A DNA stretch of 47,744 nt from Bacteroidales bacterium UBA1754 (GCA_002315615.1 DCHK01000041.1:1-47744); one strand, 5' to 3'. Counted from the first letter of the stretch, positions 16,731 to 25,248 are shown. Notes: generated by a model from the letters alone, not told the origin. Translations and numbers: made by a program.

Positions 16731-17132
16731 TTATCTTACTAATTTAAGAATAGTATTGCCTTTTTTGTTTTTTAATTCAACAAGGTTTCCTGCTTTGTTT
16801 ATTTTGTACGAAGCCACTTCAGAAACAGATTTCGTAAATTCGTAGTTGTCGCCTTCTGGACACGACATTCTTGTTGCTCCTATTTGTCCAAACGAAATTT
16901 TTTTGCCATTGGCATTGCGTATAAGAGCAAAGAAAGTGTTGCACCCTGCGTTCCCAAAAATGCGATGTTCTTTTATGTTGAATCCCATCATCAGTTTCTT
17001 GTTTGAGTTTGGCGCGCCGTTTATTTCGTACACTCTCCATTCGCCATAAAGCGAGTTGATATTTTGTTTTGCTTGACAAATGTTTCCTGCGGCGAAAACA
17101 ATCATAGATAATATTAAAATTGTCTTTTTCAT
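16731..17132 (-). CDS. META-domain (HslJ-like) exported protein
   Basis: A 133-residue protein with a signal peptide (MKKTILILSMIVFAAGNICQA, residues 1-21 in two hydrophobic parts) and a META domain: LYGEWRVYEINGAP, a central FGNAGCNTFFALI, and GQIGATRMSCPEGDNYE. E. coli HslJ, a lipoprotein linked to novobiocin resistance, is the best-known member, but the biochemical role is unknown. The frame stays open 41 codons upstream, but the ATG at 17132 starts the signal peptide and a -7 box lies just upstream, inside the longer frame, so the short form is real. First gene of an operon with the LysM and barrel genes. Confidence 0.85.
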   Translation of the reverse strand: MKKTILILSMIVFAAGNICQAKQNINSLYGEWRVYEINGAPNSNKKLMMGFNIKEHRIFGNAGCNTFFALIRNANGKKISFGQIGATRMSCPEGDNYEFTKSVSEVASYKINKAGNLVELKNKKGNTILKLVR

Positions 17133-17153
17133 TGTGATAAATATATAATCTCT

Positions 17154-17161
17154 CAAAGATA
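17154..17161 (-). promoter_or_regulatory. -7 box for the META-LysM-barrel operon
   Basis: CAAAGATA on the + strand reads TATCTTTG on the - strand, matching TAnnTTTG, 22 bases before the META gene start. It is divergent from the lysC promoter 84 bases away. Confidence 0.55.
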
Positions 17162-17244
17162 AAGAATAAAGTTGAGAAAACGAAAAAAATATGAAATGCT
17201 TTGAACTTTTCTCGGTTGTCTTTTCCAATTTCCATTTTATATTG

Positions 17245-17252
17245 TACCTTTG
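17245..17252 (+). promoter_or_regulatory. -7 box for lysC
   Basis: TACCTTTG is an exact -7 match, 41 bases before the lysC ATG. The -33 element is not clear. Confidence 0.6.
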
Positions 17253-17293
17253 CACGTTAATTTAGAAAAGTAATTTTTAAAACAGATTCAAAA

Positions 17294-18610
17294 ATGAAAG
17301 TATTGAAATTTGGAGGAACCTCTGTAGGTTCGGCACAACGTATCAAAAACGTAGCAGAATTGGTATGTGACAAAAACCAGAAGTTGATTGTGTTGTCGGC
17401 AATGTCTGGCACCACCAACTGCTTGGTCGAAATTTCAAACTATTTATATAAACGCAACCTCGATGGTGCAAACGAAACTATCAATAACCTTGAAAGAAAA
17501 TACGATGGAGTTATTGCAGAATTGTATGCTACCGAAGAGTATAGAAAAAAAGCCGCAGAAGTGTTGAAAGAACGTTTCGATTTGATTCGCTCTTTCTCGA
17601 AAAGCATTTTTACTTCGTTCGAAGAAAAAGCCATTTTGGCACAAGGCGAGTTGATGTCAACCAATATGTTCAACATTTATTTGCAAGAACAAGGTGTTGA
17701 CTCGTTCTTAATTCCTGCTTTGGATTATATGAAGACCGACAAAAACAACGAACCTGATATGGCCTTCATCAAAGATAATATCAACGCTATTCTCGAAAAA
17801 GAAAGCGGTCACGAAATTTATATCACACAAGGTTTTATTTGTCGCAATGCGTATGGCGAAATCGACAATTTGCAACGTGGTGGTAGCGATTATACAGCTT
17901 CGCTTGTAGGTGCGGCAATCAATGCAGAAGAAATCCAAATTTGGACTGATATTGACGGTATGCACAACAACGACCCACGTCTTGTGGAAAATACAAAACC
18001 TGTTGCAAATCTTCATTTTGAAGAAGCTGCAGAGTTGGCATATTTTGGAGCAAAAATTTTGCATCCAACTTGTATCTTACCTGCTAAATTGGCTAATATT
18101 CCAGTTCGTTTGCTTAACACAATGGAACCTTCTGCCAAAGGTACAATGATTTCAAATGTTCAAAAACCAGGAAAAATTGAAGCAGTTGCAGCAAAAGACA
18201 ATATCACTGCCATTAAAATAAAATCGGGCAGAATGTTGTTGGCATACGGTTTCTTGCGCAAAGTTTTTGAAATTTTTGAGCATTACAAGACTTCTATCGA
18301 TATGATTACCACTTCGGAGGTAGGCGTTTCGTTGACAATAGACAATACTAAAAACCTTTCTGAAATTACCGAAGAACTTAAAAAATTCGGCACGGTAACT
18401 GTTGAAGAAGGAATGACTATTATTTGCGTGGTTGGCGACTTGAATCCTGAAAATATTGGATTCCAATCGAAAATTGTAAATGCAATGAGCGAAATTCCTG
18501 TTCGTATGATTTCTTACGGTGGAAGCAATTACAATGTTTCATTCCTTGTGAAAGCCGAAGACCGTAATCGTGCGTTGATAGCATTGAGCAATCATTTGTT
18601 TAACGACTAA
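17294..18610 (+). CDS. lysC: Aspartate kinase
   Basis: Phosphorylates aspartate, the first committed step to lysine/diaminopimelate, threonine and methionine. The 438-residue protein is a monofunctional aspartokinase. It begins MKVLKFGGTSVGSAQR (kinase nucleotide loop), has LQRGGSDYTASLVGAAI near residue 196, and TDIDGMHNNDPR near 217-228. The C-terminal region from about 305 contains the regulatory ACT domains (IFEHYKTSIDMITTSEVGV), so feedback control by an end-product amino acid is expected. Ten bases separate it from lysA, an operon for diaminopimelate and lysine. Confidence 0.94.
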   Translation: MKVLKFGGTSVGSAQRIKNVAELVCDKNQKLIVLSAMSGTTNCLVEISNYLYKRNLDGANETINNLERKYDGVIAELYATEEYRKKAAEVLKERFDLIRSFSKSIFTSFEEKAILAQGELMSTNMFNIYLQEQGVDSFLIPALDYMKTDKNNEPDMAFIKDNINAILEKESGHEIYITQGFICRNAYGEIDNLQRGGSDYTASLVGAAINAEEIQIWTDIDGMHNNDPRLVENTKPVANLHFEEAAELAYFGAKILHPTCILPAKLANIPVRLLNTMEPSAKGTMISNVQKPGKIEAVAAKDNITAIKIKSGRMLLAYGFLRKVFEIFEHYKTSIDMITTSEVGVSLTIDNTKNLSEITEELKKFGTVTVEEGMTIICVVGDLNPENIGFQSKIVNAMSEIPVRMISYGGSNYNVSFLVKAEDRNRALIALSNHLFND

Positions 18611-18620
18611 TAAATTGATA

Positions 18621-19778
18621 ATGAAAGGTACTTTTCCTGTCGGGAAATTCAATAATATCGAAACACCGTTCTACTATTATGATATGGAGTTGTTGCAAAA
18701 AACGCTCGATTCCATCATTAGCGAAGCAAACAAATATGGTTACAAAGTGCATTATGCCGTGAAAGCGAATGCAAATAAACGTATTTTGCAAACCATTTGT
18801 ACAAGCGGTATTGGCGCCGATTGTGTGAGTGGAAACGAGGTGGCTGCGTGTGTGGTTGCTGGTTTCGCTGGCGATAAAATTGTGTTTGCTGGTGTGGGAA
18901 AAACCGATAAGGAAATAAATCTTGCACTCGATAATAATATTTTTTGCTTCAATGTAGAGAGTCGTCAAGAAATAGAAGTGATTGACCAATTGGCAAAAGC
19001 AAAAAATAAAGTTGCAAGAATTGCTATTCGTGTCAATCCAAATGTCGATGCACATACTCACGCAAAAATCACTACTGGGTTAAGTGAAAATAAGTTTGGT
19101 GTGAACCTCGAAATGTTGCCCGATGTTGTGAAATACGTTCTTACGCTTAAGAACGTAGAACTTGTTGGTTTGCATTTTCATATTGGTTCGCAAATTACCG
19201 AAATGTCGGCTTTCAAGGAACTTTGTGGTTGCATTAACGATTTGCAAGACAAATTACAGAAAGAAACTGGCGTTGTGGTAAAAAATATCAATGTAGGTGG
19301 TGGATTGGGTGTGAATTACGAGAATCCAAATCAATCGTCGGTTGCCGATTTTGAATCATATTTCCAAGTGTTTAGCCAGAATCTTAAACTGTGCGAAGGA
19401 CAGACTTTGCATTGCGAACCTGGTCGCTCGGTGGTGGCACAGTGCGGAAATTTGATAACTCGTGTAACTTACGTAAAAGAAGGAACTGTAAAGAAATTCG
19501 TCATTGCCGATGCTGGAATGACCGACCTTGTTCGTCCTGCAATGTACGACTCGTATCATAAAATTGAAAACATTTCGTCAGATGGTCAAGAAGAGTGCTA
19601 CGATGTTGTTGGTCCTATTTGCGAATCGTCTGATGTGTTTGGCAAAGACAGAATGCTAAACAAAACAAAACGTGGTGATATACTCGCCATACGCAGTGCT
19701 GGTGCATACGGCGAAATAATGTCTTCACAATATAATTTAAGAACTTTGCCCAAAGCATATTTCTCTGATGAACTTTGA
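18621..19778 (+). CDS. lysA: Diaminopimelate decarboxylase
   Basis: Decarboxylates meso-diaminopimelate to lysine with pyridoxal phosphate. From the ATG the protein is 385 residues. Key features are HYAVKANANKRIL (PLP lysine near residue 48), GLHFHIGSQI, the PLP-phosphate glycine loop GGGLGVNYE near 227, CEPGRSVVA near 264, and GAYGEIMSSQYN near 361 close to the dimer interface. A TTG two codons upstream is in frame but less likely. The last 11 bases overlap the start of the membrane GT2 gene. With lysC it forms the lysine branch. Confidence 0.94.
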   Translation: MKGTFPVGKFNNIETPFYYYDMELLQKTLDSIISEANKYGYKVHYAVKANANKRILQTICTSGIGADCVSGNEVAACVVAGFAGDKIVFAGVGKTDKEINLALDNNIFCFNVESRQEIEVIDQLAKAKNKVARIAIRVNPNVDAHTHAKITTGLSENKFGVNLEMLPDVVKYVLTLKNVELVGLHFHIGSQITEMSAFKELCGCINDLQDKLQKETGVVVKNINVGGGLGVNYENPNQSSVADFESYFQVFSQNLKLCEGQTLHCEPGRSVVAQCGNLITRVTYVKEGTVKKFVIADAGMTDLVRPAMYDSYHKIENISSDGQEECYDVVGPICESSDVFGKDRMLNKTKRGDILAIRSAGAYGEIMSSQYNLRTLPKAYFSDEL

Positions 19779-20982
19779 TTTTGATATCGATTTTAACGCA
19801 CTGTTTGCAAATGTATGTGAGTGTTTTAGTCAACTCTCATACGGTTGGTTTCTCACCACTTTGATAGGAATTTTGGTTGTCGCATTTCTTGTTCAAGAAT
19901 TTTATTATTTTTATTTCTACCGCTCGTACATTCGTTATTCAAATAAAATAAACCGCAGTACGATTCATTTTAGTTATCGCAAACCGCCAGTTTCTGTCAT
20001 TATTTGTGCAAGAAACGAAGCAGAAAATCTTCAGAAAAATCTTGAGTCAATTTTGCAACAAGATTATCCAAATTTTGAGGTAATAGTGGTGAATGATGGT
20101 TCGACAGACTATACTGAAGATGTTTTGACCATTTATAAAGATAAATATCCACATTTTTATCATACATTTCTTCCTGAAGAGGCGAAATATATCAGTCGCA
20201 AGAAAATGGCTCTTACGGTTGGAATAAAGGCTGCAAAAAATGATATTTTGCTTTTTACCGATGCCGATTGCAGAGTGGAAAGTAAAGATTGGATTTCGGA
20301 AATGGTGAAGAATTTTGACAATGAAACGGAAGTCGTTTTAGGTTATGGCGCATATTTGAAGAAGAATACGATGCTCAGCCGACTTATTTCGTATGATACT
20401 TTCACAATTCTTTTGCAATATTGGGGATTTGCTTTGAAAGGGATTCCTTATATGGGAGTCGGCAGAAATTTGGCATATCGTAAGAGCACGTTTATGGCAA
20501 ACAAAGGTTTTGTTTCGTTGATGAACGTACAATCTGGCGACGATGACTTGTTTGTGGCTCAAGTGGCGAATGGTAAAAATACAAAAATTGAGGTTGCTCC
20601 GAAAAGTATTACCTATTCCGAACCAAAAGTGATTTTTAGAGATTGGTTTATACAAAAGTCGCGTCATTTGTCAACATCTCCGTACTACAAAAGTGGAGTG
20701 AAATCGCTGATTGGAACCGAAGTGTTCTCTCGCTTTTTGTTCTATTTGTCGGTATTGTTGTTGCTTATTTTTGGCGATGTGTTTTTGCGTTGTGTAGTGC
20801 TTGCAATTTTCTTGTTCCGATTCCTTACGCAATTGATTATCATCAATAAGTCGGCAAAAAGACTGAACGAGCGAAAATTCCATTTCGATATTATTTTGTT
20901 TGATATTTTCTTGCCGTTGACAAGTTTCTACATAATGGTGTTTAGCCGTCGTGCTCAACAAAGTAATTACAAGTGGAAATAA
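19768..20982 (+). CDS. Membrane-bound processive-type glycosyltransferase family 2
   Basis: A 404-residue inner-membrane protein with an N-terminal transmembrane segment at about 27-47 and a cytosolic GT2 domain: VSVIICARNEAEN, the donor-site VVNDGSTD near residue 108, TDADCR near 164, GDDDLFVAQ near 257 and QKSRH near 296 in place of the QxxRW motif of processive enzymes. A C-terminal block of hydrophobic helices at about 316-385 follows. The layout resembles chitin/hyaluronan/cellulose-type synthases and related N-glycosyltransferases; the altered QxxRW makes processivity doubtful. It overlaps lysA by 11 bases, so it is in that operon, but the functional link is not evident. Confidence 0.85.
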   Translation: MNFDFDIDFNALFANVCECFSQLSYGWFLTTLIGILVVAFLVQEFYYFYFYRSYIRYSNKINRSTIHFSYRKPPVSVIICARNEAENLQKNLESILQQDYPNFEVIVVNDGSTDYTEDVLTIYKDKYPHFYHTFLPEEAKYISRKKMALTVGIKAAKNDILLFTDADCRVESKDWISEMVKNFDNETEVVLGYGAYLKKNTMLSRLISYDTFTILLQYWGFALKGIPYMGVGRNLAYRKSTFMANKGFVSLMNVQSGDDDLFVAQVANGKNTKIEVAPKSITYSEPKVIFRDWFIQKSRHLSTSPYYKSGVKSLIGTEVFSRFLFYLSVLLLLIFGDVFLRCVVLAIFLFRFLTQLIIINKSAKRLNERKFHFDIILFDIFLPLTSFYIMVFSRRAQQSNYKWK

Positions 20983-21006
20983 TTCCTTTCTTTTTTTGGA
21001 AAAACT

Positions 21007-21681
21007 ATGACAGAAATTCAAAGTATGTTGTTTGGTTTGCGCGACGAAAAGTATGCACTTTTTATTGCCAAACTTACGCCTACAATTGATAGCGAATCAG
21101 TTATTGGCGTGCGAATGCCTATTTTGAGACAAAAAGCCAAAGAAATTGTAAAAAGTCAAGATGTTTCTGCATTTTTACAACAATTGCCACATCAGTATTA
21201 CGAAGAGAATATTTTGCACGGATTGTTGCTCGGCGAGATAAAAGATTACAATTTTTGCGTCGAAAAATTGAACGAGTTTTTGCCATACGTTGATAATTGG
21301 GCAGTTTGCGATATTACATCACCAAAAATCTTTAAAAAGAACAAGCAACATTTGTTGCCACAAATCGTAGCGTGGACAAAAACCGAACACGTTTACACTA
21401 TTCGTTTTGGGATAGAAATGTTGATGAGTCATTTCCTTGATGATGATTTCAAAGAAGAATATCTTGCAATTACGGCTGGCGTGAAGCACGAAGATTATTA
21501 TGTAAAAATGATGGTTGCTTGGTTTTTTGCTACGGCGTTGGCGAAACAGTGGAACGCAACTTTGTCATATATTAAAGAACGAAAATTAACGGATTGGACA
21601 CATCGAAAAACAATTCAAAAAGCGTGCGAGAGTTATCGCATTACCGCAGAACAAAAAGAATTGTTGAGGAGGTTAAAATAG
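21007..21681 (+). CDS. DNA alkylation repair protein (AlkD-like HEAT repeat)
   Basis: A 224-residue all-helical protein of the AlkD/DNA alkylation repair family, which removes bulky or positively charged alkyl purines by base excision. Family features are VIGVRMPILRQKAKEIVK near the start, the YYEENILHGLLLG helix, the segment VDNWAVCDITSPKIF with the conserved Trp and Asp of the active cleft, and VKMMVAWFFATAL. The motif order and length agree with the family; AlkC-like members are longer. The stop codon at 21679-21681 marks the start of repeat array 3. Confidence 0.86.
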   Translation: MTEIQSMLFGLRDEKYALFIAKLTPTIDSESVIGVRMPILRQKAKEIVKSQDVSAFLQQLPHQYYEENILHGLLLGEIKDYNFCVEKLNEFLPYVDNWAVCDITSPKIFKKNKQHLLPQIVAWTKTEHVYTIRFGIEMLMSHFLDDDFKEEYLAITAGVKHEDYYVKMMVAWFFATALAKQWNATLSYIKERKLTDWTHRKTIQKACESYRITAEQKELLRRLK

Positions 21682-21819
21682 CATATAGCATATAGCATAT
21701 AGTTAATAGTTAATAGTTTAGAGTGATTGCTTTCTTTACGCTCAATGATTGTTAATTACTTCGCTTCGCTTAGTGATTTTCAATTCAAAATTCATAATTC
21801 AAAATTCATAATTACAAAT
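21680..21819. repeat. Degenerate 7-bp tandem repeat mosaic (array 3)
   Basis: Twenty units in 7-base register fill the whole gap from the AlkD stop codon to the truA ATG: agcatat (three), agttaat (two), agtttag, agtgatt, gctttct, ttacgct, caatgat, tgttaat, tacttcg, cttcgct, tagtgat, tttcaat, then tcaaaat and tcataat alternating twice, and tacaaat running into the ATG. The first seven units, read on the other strand, have the same order as the middle of array 1. The central units are less alike but keep the same phase. Confidence 0.82.
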
Positions 21820-22570
21820 GCGCTACTTTATCACATTGGCATATAATGGAACAAATTACCACGGTTGGCAAATACAACCTAACGCCAATAGTGTGCAAGA
21901 AACTTTGGAGCAAGCATTGAGTACCATCCTTGGACGACCAATTTTCATTGTTGGTGCAGGGCGTACAGATACGGGCGTTCACGCTAAGAAAATGATTGCG
22001 CATTTTGATGTGGAGGATGAATTGACCGACACCTTTGGACTTGTCTCGCGCTTAAATAAATTTTTGCCACCTGATATTTCCATCAATAAAATTGAACGAG
22101 TGAGCGACGATTTGCACGCACGTTTTTCGGCTATTTCGCGCACATACAAGTATTACATTACAACGCAAAAAAATCCGTTTACTACAAATATGGCGTGGCA
22201 AACTTTTGGCACACTCGATTTTGACAAAATGAACGAGGCTGCTCGATGTCTGTTTAATTATATCGACTTTACAAGTTTCAGCAAACTGCATACCGATACA
22301 AAGACAAATAATTGCAAAATTATGCAAGCAGAATGGACTAAAATAGATGAAAATGAGTTCGTTTTCACTATTCGTGCTGACAGATTTTTGCGAAATATGG
22401 TTCGCGCCATTGTCGGAACACTTGTAGATGTAGGTCGTGGAAAAATATCAATTGACGAATTTTGTAAAATCATCGAGAAGAAAGACCGTTGCTCTGCGGG
22501 AAGTTCTATGCCTGCTCACGCATTGTTTCTTGTTGATGTAGAATATCCACAAAGCGACACAAAAAAGTAA
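21818..22570 (+). CDS. truA: tRNA pseudouridine synthase A
   Basis: Makes pseudouridine at positions 38-40 of the tRNA anticodon arm. The 250-residue protein opens with YFITLAYNGTNYHGWQ, has the catalytic motif GAGRTDTGVHA near residues 46-56 with the nucleophilic Asp near 51, then ARFSAISRTYKYYI, FLRNMVRAIVGTLVDVGRGK and a C-terminal CSAGSSMPAHALFLVDV. All are typical of TruA. The start ATG is set by repeat array 3, which ends in it. A minus-strand terminator overlaps the last bases. Confidence 0.95.
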   Translation: MRYFITLAYNGTNYHGWQIQPNANSVQETLEQALSTILGRPIFIVGAGRTDTGVHAKKMIAHFDVEDELTDTFGLVSRLNKFLPPDISINKIERVSDDLHARFSAISRTYKYYITTQKNPFTTNMAWQTFGTLDFDKMNEAARCLFNYIDFTSFSKLHTDTKTNNCKIMQAEWTKIDENEFVFTIRADRFLRNMVRAIVGTLVDVGRGKISIDEFCKIIEKKDRCSAGSSMPAHALFLVDVEYPQSDTKK

Positions 22571-22597
22571 TCGCCAACCGAAAGTCGATTGACGATT
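22561..22597 (-). terminator. Terminator of the rubrerythrin-lipoprotein operon
   Basis: A 12-position stem (22569-22580 with 22586-22597, two C-A mismatches) has a five-base loop, followed on the - strand by six T residues (A6 at 22561-22566). It overlaps the truA stop codon. Confidence 0.5.
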
Positions 22598-22628
22598 TAC
22601 ATTGATATTCAAAAAGTTGCACAAAGAT

Positions 22629-22874
22629 TTATTTTTGTTCTTTGGCAGCATTCAGTATTTCCCGATAGGTTTTACCTTCAAGATTTACACCATTCATTTC
22701 TGAATTTACTAAGTATAAAGAAAATTTTTGAAGGTCTTCTTCGTTCATTTTGTCACGTGCTACCAATACTTCGAGGTCTTCGTTCAACGTTTCAACGTGG
22801 TATTCTCTGTCGAGAGCGCTGCTACACGAAGCAAGTCCAATGGTTAGCAAAATTGAAAAAACGATTTTTTTCAT
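22629..22874 (-). CDS. Small lipoprotein of unknown function
   Basis: An 81-residue protein with a lipoprotein signal and lipobox LASC (Cys17), starting MKKIVFSILLTIGLASCSS. The mature part is a short charged segment (REYHVETLNEDLEVLVARD and following) that looks helical, with no known motif. It resembles small Bacteroidota lipoproteins of uncharacterised families, but I cannot name one. It lies four bases after rubrerythrin and is probably co-transcribed, which may suggest a link to oxidative stress; this is inference only. Confidence 0.7.
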   Translation of the reverse strand: MKKIVFSILLTIGLASCSSALDREYHVETLNEDLEVLVARDKMNEEDLQKFSLYLVNSEMNGVNLEGKTYREILNAAKEQK

Positions 22875-22878
22875 CTTC

Positions 22879-23454
22879 TTAGAAATTAGTTTTTTGAACT
22901 TCGAAATATGCTTGTGGATGCAAACAAGCAGGACATTTTTCAGGCGCTTTTTTTGCTTTGATGATAAATCCGCAGTTGCGACATTGCCAATAAATTTCGC
23001 CGTCTTTTTCGAAAACTGTAAAATCTTCAATGTTTTTCAAGAAAGCAAGGTAGCGTTCTTCGTGTCCTTTTTCGGCAATAGCGATGTTGCGATACATTAG
23101 GGCAATTTCAGGGAAACCTTCTTTTTCTGCAATGTCGGCGAATTTAGGATAATCTTTTGTCCATTCTTCGTTTTCGCCAGCAGCGGCTGCTTTCAAGTTT
23201 TCGGCAGTTGTTCCGATAACGCCAGCAGGAAATGCAGCAACAATTTCTACGCATCCGCCTTCCAAGTATTTGAACATACGTTTAGCGTGTTCTTTTTCTT
23301 GGTTTGCTGTTTCTTCAAAAATAGCGGCAATTTGCTCAAAACCTTCTTTTTTTGCAGCGCTTGCAAAGTATGTGTAGCGGTTGCGTGCTTGCGATTCGCC
23401 TGCAAATGAGGTCATTAAATTCTTTTCTGTTTGAGTTCCTTTTAAACTTTTCAT
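22879..23454 (-). CDS. rbr: Rubrerythrin
   Basis: A peroxidase that removes hydrogen peroxide in anaerobes and microaerophiles. The 191-residue protein has a di-iron four-helix domain (SFAGESQARNRYTYFA, then EETANQEKEHAKRMFKYLEG, and IAIAEKGHEERYLAF), supplying the conserved Glu and His iron ligands. A C-terminal rubredoxin-like domain carries both Cys pairs, CRNCG and CPAC, so it is a complete two-domain rubrerythrin. With the ferredoxin gene at 14.1 kb it supports an anaerobic lifestyle. It is followed after four bases by a small lipoprotein gene. Confidence 0.95.
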   Translation of the reverse strand: MKSLKGTQTEKNLMTSFAGESQARNRYTYFASAAKKEGFEQIAAIFEETANQEKEHAKRMFKYLEGGCVEIVAAFPAGVIGTTAENLKAAAAGENEEWTKDYPKFADIAEKEGFPEIALMYRNIAIAEKGHEERYLAFLKNIEDFTVFEKDGEIYWQCRNCGFIIKAKKAPEKCPACLHPQAYFEVQKTNF

Positions 23455-23553
23455 ATTCTTTCTATTTGTTTTTAATTCATTCCCACGAAATTAGATCATT
23501 TTTTAATAAGTTGGTCAAAAAACTTGATTTATTTTTTTGAGGGGGAAAATCTG

Positions 23554-23745
23554 TCAATCTTCAATTTTTACAAAAGAAATGCCGTTATTTTTGCCTATAG
23601 TGGCGCTAGCATATAATTTGCCATTGTGGCATACGGTATCGATGGTTAGTGACTCGCCAGGCACGAAAGATGCACAATAAAATGTATCGTCAACCGAAAG
23701 CGTTTGGGAGTTTTCTACTGCTATTGATAATTGCTCTGATTTCAA
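23554..23745 (-). CDS. Small unrecognised protein (63 aa)
   Basis: A 63-residue frame opening MKSEQLSIAVENSQTLSVDD, with no signal peptide and no family I recognise. The pattern of short alternating hydrophobic residues (LTIDTVCHNGKLYASATIG) suggests a small beta-rich domain. It starts five bases after the stop of the upstream 147-residue gene, the spacing of a coupled pair, and this is the main reason to believe it is real. Function unknown. Confidence 0.55.
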   Translation of the reverse strand: MKSEQLSIAVENSQTLSVDDTFYCASFVPGESLTIDTVCHNGKLYASATIGKNNGISFVKIED

Positions 23746-23750
23746 AACTA

Positions 23751-24194
23751 TTAGAACGGTAGTGAAGACTGATTGCCAGATTTCTTGTTAAATTTTGCGT
23801 CGAGAAGGCTCTCGAACTCATCAACGAAATGGTTGATGGATTCCAAATCAGAATCGGTCGAAATACCATATTCAAGCATTAATTCCTCAACCAATTTTTC
23901 ATTGTTAAACACCAAGTTATCAATCACAGAAAGCACTGGTTGTGTTACTCCCTCCGCCGTCAAAATACCAGGTAACTCAGACAATTCCGCACAGATTGTT
24001 TCGTACTCTTCATCCGACATTTCTTCAGAGCAAGCATCCTTGTAGAAACTTCTGTCCTTGAAATAAATTCCATTATCAATAGCCTCATCCGTAATGCCAT
24101 ATTTGTTTTTCAAATAACGTCTTAATAGTTGTTCTACCTTTTGACTAGTAATTGCACTTTGCACAATTGCTGATTTATTTTGATATTTTTCCAT
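23751..24194 (-). CDS. Unrecognised acidic cytosolic protein (147 aa)
   Basis: The frame stays open 12 codons upstream, but the ATG at 24194 is preferred because a -7 box lies inside the longer frame. The 147-residue protein is acidic and looks mainly helical: a basic N-terminal stretch (VEQLLRRYLKNKYGI) is followed by Asp/Glu-rich helices (EEMSDEEYETICAELSEL). It ends in SSLPF, superficially like an SSB tip but without its acids. No signal peptide or membrane span. It is divergent from another unrecognised acidic gene and followed closely by a 63-residue gene. I cannot assign a function. Confidence 0.7.
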   Translation of the reverse strand: MEKYQNKSAIVQSAITSQKVEQLLRRYLKNKYGITDEAIDNGIYFKDRSFYKDACSEEMSDEEYETICAELSELPGILTAEGVTQPVLSVIDNLVFNNEKLVEELMLEYGISTDSDLESINHFVDEFESLLDAKFNKKSGNQSSLPF

Positions 24195-24439
24195 GATTTT
24201 TGTCAGTTGTTGTTGAAATTTTATGTACAAATATACAAAAAAATATTTGCAACTATTATTAAAAAAAGCGGCTCAATTTTTATGTGAAAAGTTTGTTTTT
24301 GTATAGACAATTTTTTTTCTTTGTGTAAAGAGGGTAGTAAAAAAAATATGGCAAAATGGTTAACAGTAACGAGTTTTAATGCTCAATGATGCGGTATTAA
24401 CAAAAATCAAAACATTAACACATAAAAAATATTAATATT
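24195..24439. other. Divergent intergenic region between unrecognised genes
   Basis: 245 AT-rich bases between two divergently transcribed genes. It holds a - strand -7 box at 24228-24235. For the + strand gene no clear consensus promoter is seen. A/T runs are frequent, and no strong hairpin or repeat was found. Confidence 0.5.
24228..24235 (-). promoter_or_regulatory. -7 box for the 147-aa/63-aa gene pair
   Basis: CAAATATA on the + strand reads TATATTTG on the - strand, matching TAnnTTTG, 33 bases before the preferred start of the 147-residue gene. Confidence 0.5.
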
Positions 24440-25198
24440 ATGGCAAAAGGAAATGAAAAAGACGATGAATTGCTCGATTGGGAAGATGGCGAAGATTGGA
24501 AAATAGTATCTTTTCAAGGCGAAGGACTTGAGGAGGAAGATACGGTTGACTTTACAATTGGGGCAAAAATGAGAGAGAAAATGAAAGACTATATCGTGTG
24601 GACTAAAAAAAGAGACATACAACTCGACATTTTGTACGATATGGATAAAGAATCGTATGAATCAATGGAAAGCACAGTGTCTGACAACCCTGATTGGATG
24701 CATCGTATGCCATCTAGCGAATTGTACGAATATAGCATTTTGGCACAAGATGTTATTCTTGAGGAAGCGTTTGACCGAATGCCGACAAAAGATTATCCTC
24801 CTTTAGATGTAAAACCCTCTGACCCGCAAACGCTAATCAGACAACTGCGTGAAAATTGCATTTATGAACGGACAATCAACGAAGACCAAGAAATCTATAG
24901 CACTTTTTACACGAAAAAATATGGGGAATATAATATAGAAGAAGACATCTCTTTTATTTTATCACCCGACGAATTTTCTTCGGTCGTAGATTGGATGATT
25001 GTTCACCATAGTCGTATGATTCCTTTAGCAGAACTGAAAACTATTGCACCGCAATGCTATGACACAGTAGAGGCAATGAATGATGATTTAGACATAGATG
25101 AACTGACGAAGAAAAAAGAAACTGTATATGTCGGTATGCGTGGTGTGGCAGTAGAAGCAGCGTTTGACCTCATTTATGGCATGCAAGTAATTTACTAA
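24440..25198 (+). CDS. Unrecognised acidic cytosolic protein (252 aa)
   Basis: A 252-residue protein with a very acidic N-terminus (KDDELLDWEDGEDWK) and no signal peptide or membrane span. It has many Trp, Tyr and Met residues and several predicted helices (EYSILAQDVILEEAFDRM; EAAFDLIYGMQVIY at the C-terminus). No motif I know is present. It lies divergently from the 147- and 63-residue genes and 50 bases before cysK. It could be a regulatory or scaffold protein, or part of an accessory island, but nothing in the sequence decides this. Reading frame quality and codon use look like the neighbouring genes. Confidence 0.75.
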   Translation: MAKGNEKDDELLDWEDGEDWKIVSFQGEGLEEEDTVDFTIGAKMREKMKDYIVWTKKRDIQLDILYDMDKESYESMESTVSDNPDWMHRMPSSELYEYSILAQDVILEEAFDRMPTKDYPPLDVKPSDPQTLIRQLRENCIYERTINEDQEIYSTFYTKKYGEYNIEEDISFILSPDEFSSVVDWMIVHHSRMIPLAELKTIAPQCYDTVEAMNDDLDIDELTKKKETVYVGMRGVAVEAAFDLIYGMQVIY

Positions 25199-25221
25199 GT
25201 TTATTCTATCGTTTTTTGCAT

Positions 25222-25229
25222 TAACTTTA
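25222..25229 (+). promoter_or_regulatory. Near-consensus -7 box for cysK
   Basis: TAACTTTA matches TAnnTTTG except for the last base and lies 19 bases before the cysK ATG. No -33 TTG is evident. Confidence 0.35.
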
Positions 25230-25248
25230 ACACACAAAAGTTGAAGAT

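Noticed and set aside
17133..17255. N-terminal extension of the META protein
   Set aside because: It would place a charged stretch before the signal peptide, and a -7 promoter box lies within it.
23751..24194. The SSLPF end of the 147-residue protein as an SSB-tip mimic
   Set aside because: The acidic residues that define an SSB tip are absent; three matching residues are too few to claim.
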